Source of the DNA: Nitrospiraceae bacterium UBA2166
Lineage (GTDB): Bacteria > Nitrospirota > Nitrospiria > Nitrospirales > UBA2166
Direction: 5' to 3'
DNA length: 9,821 bases
NCBI GenBank assembly: GCA_002328825.1
Contig: DCWI01000085.1
Coordinates: 1 to 9,821, forward strand
In this document: positions 7,391 through 9,821 of the stretch, one piece after another
Layout of the letters: each line of letters starts with the position of its first letter
How positions within the stretch are numbered: the first letter of the stretch is position 1
The notes under the pieces: generated by a model
What the model was told of the DNA's origin: nothing
Database searches by the model: none
Seen by the model: the letters and a program-made list of their open reading frames with translations, nothing else
Translations under genes and position numbers: made by a program

Positions 7391-7450
7391 AGTAACCGAA
7401 ATATTGCCGTTTTGACAGGAGAAATTCAAGTATGTTACCGTCATACTGTG
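7391..7450. other. Divergent intergenic region, small membrane gene / slyD
   Basis: These 60 nt separate the minus-strand small membrane gene from the plus-strand slyD and should hold at least part of both promoters. A perfect TTGACA hexamer occurs at 7412-7417 on the plus strand, but no TATAAT-like hexamer sits 16-18 nt later. An AGGAGA tract at 7417-7422 is the best ribosome-site match, yet it lies about 28 nt before the slyD ATG and about 10 nt before an out-of-frame ATG at 7432. Confidence 0.4.
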
Positions 7451-8026
7451 ATGAAAGTCGGCCCAAAAACAGTTGTTGCAATGGATTATGCTGTTCTCTT
7501 GGATTCTGGTGAAGTTGGGGAGTCTACCTATGGGAAGAGCCCTGTTCAATTTATTTACGGGGATCAGACAGTTGTCCCAGGTTTGTATAAGGCAATTGCT
7601 GGATTGACAAAGGGTGACCGGAGATCGTTCAGGATTGATCCGACGGAAGGGTATGGAGTGTATGAAGCATCAGAGGTTCGCAAAGTGCCGCGAGCAGGGC
7701 TTCCCCCAGAGCTGACTCCTGAAGTAGACATGTCACTCCAAGTGAAGGATCCTACTGGCATCTACCGATTGGTCACGATTAAAGAAGTTGAAGACGAAAC
7801 GCTCACCGTGGATTTTAACCATCCGTACGCAGGCCATACTCTTACATTTGATGTTCTGATTCGTGATGTCCGCGAGGTAACAGATGAAGAGTTGGAGCAA
7901 GGCCTTACGTCACAAGTAGATGAGGGCGAGGATGATCTTTCTGCGTACTCAGGCCCTGGGGGTGCTATTGCGGATAACATCATGGAAGATGATGAGCCTC
8001 CAGACTACCCAGATGCGTTCCACTGA
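7451..8026 (+). CDS. slyD: SlyD-type FKBP peptidyl-prolyl cis-trans isomerase
   Basis: Cytoplasmic prolyl isomerase and folding helper. From the ATG at 7451 it is 191 residues and aligns along E. coli SlyD: the N-terminal MKVGPKTVVAMDYAVLLDSGEVGES, the FKBP half FIYGDQTVVPGLYKAIAGLTKGDR, GYGVYEASEVRKVPR leading into the inserted chaperone (IF) domain at about 70-125, and the return to FKBP at DFNHPYAGHTLTFDVLIRDV. The C-terminal 40 residues are acidic and disordered (DEGEDD, MEDDEPPDYPD) and have one histidine. They lack the His/Cys-rich metal-binding tail of E. coli SlyD, so a nickel-delivery role is not supported. The frame stays open upstream to 7253, but those residues overlap the small membrane gene and do not resemble the family. 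A GTG directly before the ATG (7448) is possible. The start lacks a good ribosome site. Confidence 0.9.
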   Translation: MKVGPKTVVAMDYAVLLDSGEVGESTYGKSPVQFIYGDQTVVPGLYKAIAGLTKGDRRSFRIDPTEGYGVYEASEVRKVPRAGLPPELTPEVDMSLQVKDPTGIYRLVTIKEVEDETLTVDFNHPYAGHTLTFDVLIRDVREVTDEELEQGLTSQVDEGEDDLSAYSGPGGAIADNIMEDDEPPDYPDAFH

Positions 8027-8051
8027 ACGAGTTTCCGCCGTTTCGAATCTT

Positions 8052-8471
8052 TTACTTCTCTGACTTCTCCCTTTTTTCTTTTATTTCTTTCGATGAAGAT
8101 GTCGTAGACTGTGTTGTGTTGTTTGCTTTGTTGCTCTCAGGCGATGATGTGGATGTTGTCGCATGGTCTGCAGAGGGTGAGGAGTCTGGGCTTTTTTCTT
8201 TGTCAGGAGCCGTGCCTTCTTTTGGCGTATCACTCGGTGCAGTATTTTCACCAGGTTTTTCATCCTGTTCTTTTGAATCAGGGGGGGCCGTTTTTGACGA
8301 GTAGTCGGTGATGTACCAGCCTGTACCCTTAAATGATAGCCCTGGGGCTGAGATTAGTTTGGTTACTTTCCCAGAACATTGCTCACATTTTGTGATTGGT
8401 TGGTCAGAGAACTTTTGAATCAGTTCAAAGCGATGTCCGCACTTGTTACAGGAATATTCATATAAAGGCAT
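8052..8471 (-). CDS. FmdB-family zinc-ribbon protein with disordered tail
   Basis: The first 55 or so residues are a typical FmdB/CxxC-type regulatory domain: MPLYEYSCNKCGHRFEL, then a second knuckle KCEQCSG, giving a four-cysteine zinc site (Cys8, Cys11, Cys29, Cys32), followed by the conserved ISAPGLSFKGTGWYITDY. The family is widespread. It was first noted beside formamidase and amidase genes and its role is still poorly defined; a regulatory or metal-binding function is only presumed. From about residue 57 to 139 the protein is low-complexity, rich in Ser, Thr, Pro, Lys and Glu, and ends in the charged KEIKEKREKSEK; such tails vary greatly between homologues. The start is well supported by an AGGAG ribosome site. 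It lies downstream of the aminotransferase on the same strand, 160 nt away, and converges on slyD across 25 nt. Confidence 0.88.
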   Translation of the reverse strand: MPLYEYSCNKCGHRFELIQKFSDQPITKCEQCSGKVTKLISAPGLSFKGTGWYITDYSSKTAPPDSKEQDEKPGENTAPSDTPKEGTAPDKEKSPDSSPSADHATTSTSSPESNKANNTTQSTTSSSKEIKEKREKSEK

Positions 8472-8631
8472 TAATCATCTCCTAAGTGATACATCTTTCT
8501 CTTTTTCTTTATAGTGTGTGAACCGTTACGTATGTCTTAGAAACATTTCTGCTCTACGTTCCTCTTGTATTGTTATCGTGCGGTACACTTGAATCCACCT
8601 GAGGTGAGAACAGTAATGGATATGGGAGCTC
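8472..8631. other. Spacer between aminotransferase and FmdB-family gene
   Basis: This 160-nt gap lies between two minus-strand genes. It holds the FmdB ribosome site and, on the minus strand, a TATAAA hexamer (complement of about 8508-8513) without a convincing -35 partner. The short palindrome CACCTGAGGTG at 8596-8606 is not followed by a T-run on either strand, so it is not a standard terminator. The two genes may share a transcript or the FmdB gene may have its own weak promoter. Confidence 0.4.
8478..8483 (-). promoter_or_regulatory. Ribosome binding site of the FmdB-family gene
   Basis: On the minus strand AGGAGATGATTAATG places AGGAG about 7 nt before the ATG at 8471, the clearest Shine-Dalgarno in the window. 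An ATG partly inside this tract (8478) is in another frame and too close to it to be used. Confidence 0.65.
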
Positions 8632-9821
8632 TCATGACGTTACAGTTTGGAGCTTTTGTAGTGCGATATGGACGCGTTCGAGTCCATCTTGGACCTTCTC
8701 GCGACTTGTCGCATATGAAATTCGAAGATGAGATGGAGACCCAAACGGTTCGCCTGGAACAACAGCCACATTTGCTTCGTGGAGTAAATATGTCGCGATC
8801 TGGGATGCTGATGTCATAGTTTGGTCGTCTAAACGAGTACCAATGAGCATTGAAATATTCACAAAGAGGTAAAAGGCACCTTCTGGATCAAGACAACTTA
8901 CTCTGGGGATGGTTTTTAATTTCGTGTGTCCTAAAGTACGGCGTTCTGAAAATTCTTTGACCATGTGGGCATAGAAATTATGACCTTCACGCAAGGCTCC
9001 AATAGCTGCCTTTTGTGCGATTGAACTTGGATTTGACGTACTTTGGCTTTGGATGGTCCCCATCGCAGAAACAATTGGTTTGGGACCTGCGGCGTACCCG
9101 ATTCGCCATCCGGTCATGGCAAAGGTTTTTGAAATACCGTTGATCACAATCGTTCGTGCTTTGATTTTTGGTCCAAGTGAGGCAATGCTGCAATGTGTTC
9201 GGCCACCGTAGAGGAAGTGTTCGTAGATCTCGTCAGAGATCACAAGGAGATCATGGGTGATTGCAAAATTAGCAATTTCTTCTAGCGTTGCCTGATCATA
9301 GACTGCTCCGGTCGGGTTGGAAGGGCTATTGATTATGAGTGCTTTGGTTCGAGGTGTGAGAAACTGTGTGAGTTGTGATGTTGTTGTTTTAAATCTTGTC
9401 TGTTCGTTCGTCGGGATGAGTACAGGAACTCCCCCGTGGAGGCGAACTTGATCTGGATAGGTGAGCCAATGGGGTGATGGAATTAGAACCTCATCCCCGC
9501 GATTTAACAGCACTTGCATGAGATTGAATAGAGAGTGTTTGGCACCGCATGACACGATAATTTCGTCGGTGCCGTATTCCAGGTTATTTTCATTAAGGAG
9601 TTTTTTTGCAATGATTGTTTTGAGTGGGATAATTCCGGATGTGTTGGTATATCTGGTAAACCCTTCCTCTATCGCTTGAATGGCATCGTTTTTGGATTGA
9701 GATGGGCTTTCGAAATCAGGTTCTCCAGCGGAAAGATCAATGACATCAATTCCTGCTGCTTGCATTTCATGGGCACGGGCGGTAATTCCTAATGTGGCGG
9801 ATGGAGCAATTCCCTGTAGCT
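8632..9821 (-). CDS. Class I aminotransferase, aspartate/prephenate type (5' end just outside window)
   Basis: PLP aminotransferase of subgroup I, most like bacterial aspartate aminotransferase (1-beta type); several members of this group also aminate prephenate for tyrosine and phenylalanine synthesis. The frame is open to the window edge: residues LQGIAPSATLGITARAHEM precede the first ATG (9765) and match the family N-terminus, so the true start is a few codons beyond 9821. The 395 visible residues are nearly full length. Seen: VIDLSAGEPDFESP, SCGAKHSLFNLMQVLL, SPHWLTYPD, NSPSNPTGA, VISDEIYEHFLYGG, the Schiff-base lysine (codon 9127-9129) in NGISKTFAMTGWRIGYAAGP, and the C-terminal LRISYATS with the carboxylate-binding arginine. 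It is distinct from the DapL at 3735. The substrate (aspartate, prephenate or both) cannot be settled from motifs alone. Confidence 0.92.
   Translation of the reverse strand, partial: LQGIAPSATLGITARAHEMQAAGIDVIDLSAGEPDFESPSQSKNDAIQAIEEGFTRYTNTSGIIPLKTIIAKKLLNENNLEYGTDEIIVSCGAKHSLFNLMQVLLNRGDEVLIPSPHWLTYPDQVRLHGGVPVLIPTNEQTRFKTTTSQLTQFLTPRTKALIINSPSNPTGAVYDQATLEEIANFAITHDLLVISDEIYEHFLYGGRTHCSIASLGPKIKARTIVINGISKTFAMTGWRIGYAAGPKPIVSAMGTIQSQSTSNPSSIAQKAAIGALREGHNFYAHMVKEFSERRTLGHTKLKTIPRVSCLDPEGAFYLFVNISMLIGTRLDDQTMTSASQIATYLLHEANVAVVPGEPFGSPSHLRISYATSREKVQDGLERVHIALQKLQTVTS

Noticed and set aside
7412..7440. TTGACA at 7412 as the -35 box of slyD
   Set aside because: No acceptable -10 hexamer lies 16-18 nt downstream; the closest, TATGTT, is only about 13 nt away.
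7253..7450. N-terminal extension of SlyD from a GTG at 7253
   Set aside because: It overlaps the antisense small membrane gene, does not resemble the family, and SlyD begins normally at MKVGPKTVV.
8111..8311. Two plus-strand frames opposite the FmdB tail
   Set aside because: They are complements of the low-complexity Ser/Thr/Pro-rich tail; repetitive codons produce long antisense frames by chance.
8596..8606. Palindrome CACCTGAGGTG as a terminator
   Set aside because: The arms are 5 bp with a 1-nt centre and no T-run follows on either strand.
8565..8819. 84-residue plus-strand frame at the aminotransferase 3' end
   Set aside because: It lies mostly antisense to the well-supported aminotransferase and shows no family features.

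Overview
The window is a compact bacterial chromosomal segment of ordinary metabolic genes, with moderate GC that by eye is a little under half. It has no insertion sequence, integrase, phage gene, CRISPR array or other sign of an island. The order lysA-dapF-dapA-dapB-dapL-folK-panC, the DapL route to lysine and the FmdB zinc-ribbon protein all resemble what I recall of Nitrospirota (Nitrospira-like) genomes. That placement is inference from gene order and protein style, not from a marker gene.

Left part, plus strand (1-5401). A tight run encodes diaminopimelate decarboxylase (5' end outside the window), diaminopimelate epimerase, 4-hydroxy-tetrahydrodipicolinate synthase, 4-hydroxy-tetrahydrodipicolinate reductase, LL-diaminopimelate aminotransferase and the folate enzyme FolK. 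Gaps range from 24 nt down to a 1-nt overlap, so it is probably one operon. DapA makes hydroxytetrahydrodipicolinate and DapB reduces it. DapL aminates the product directly to LL-DAP, so no succinylase or acetylase steps are needed. DapF makes meso-DAP for peptidoglycan, and LysA decarboxylates it to lysine.

Middle (5402-6512). A 164-nt AT-rich gap carrying two inverted repeats separates folK from panC (pantothenate synthetase, plus strand). panC ends 2 nt from the 3' end of a convergent tRNA-Pro(UGG) gene with encoded CCA.

Minus-strand unit (7390 down to 6423). A 47-residue single-span membrane protein overlaps the start of rph (RNase PH) by ATGA, and rph is followed after 10 nt by tRNA-Pro. 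The tRNA is therefore probably on the same transcript as an enzyme that trims tRNA 3' ends. A 60-nt gap divides this unit from a divergent plus-strand gene for a SlyD-type FKBP peptidyl-prolyl isomerase (7451-8026).

Right end (8052-9821, minus strand). An FmdB-family zinc-ribbon protein with a long disordered tail lies downstream of a class I aminotransferase of the aspartate/prephenate type, whose first few codons lie outside the window.

I found no clearly new multi-gene system. The points most worth a second look are the unannotated small membrane protein coupled to rph, the rph-tRNA-Pro linkage with its 2-nt convergent junction with panC, and the structured folK-panC spacer.
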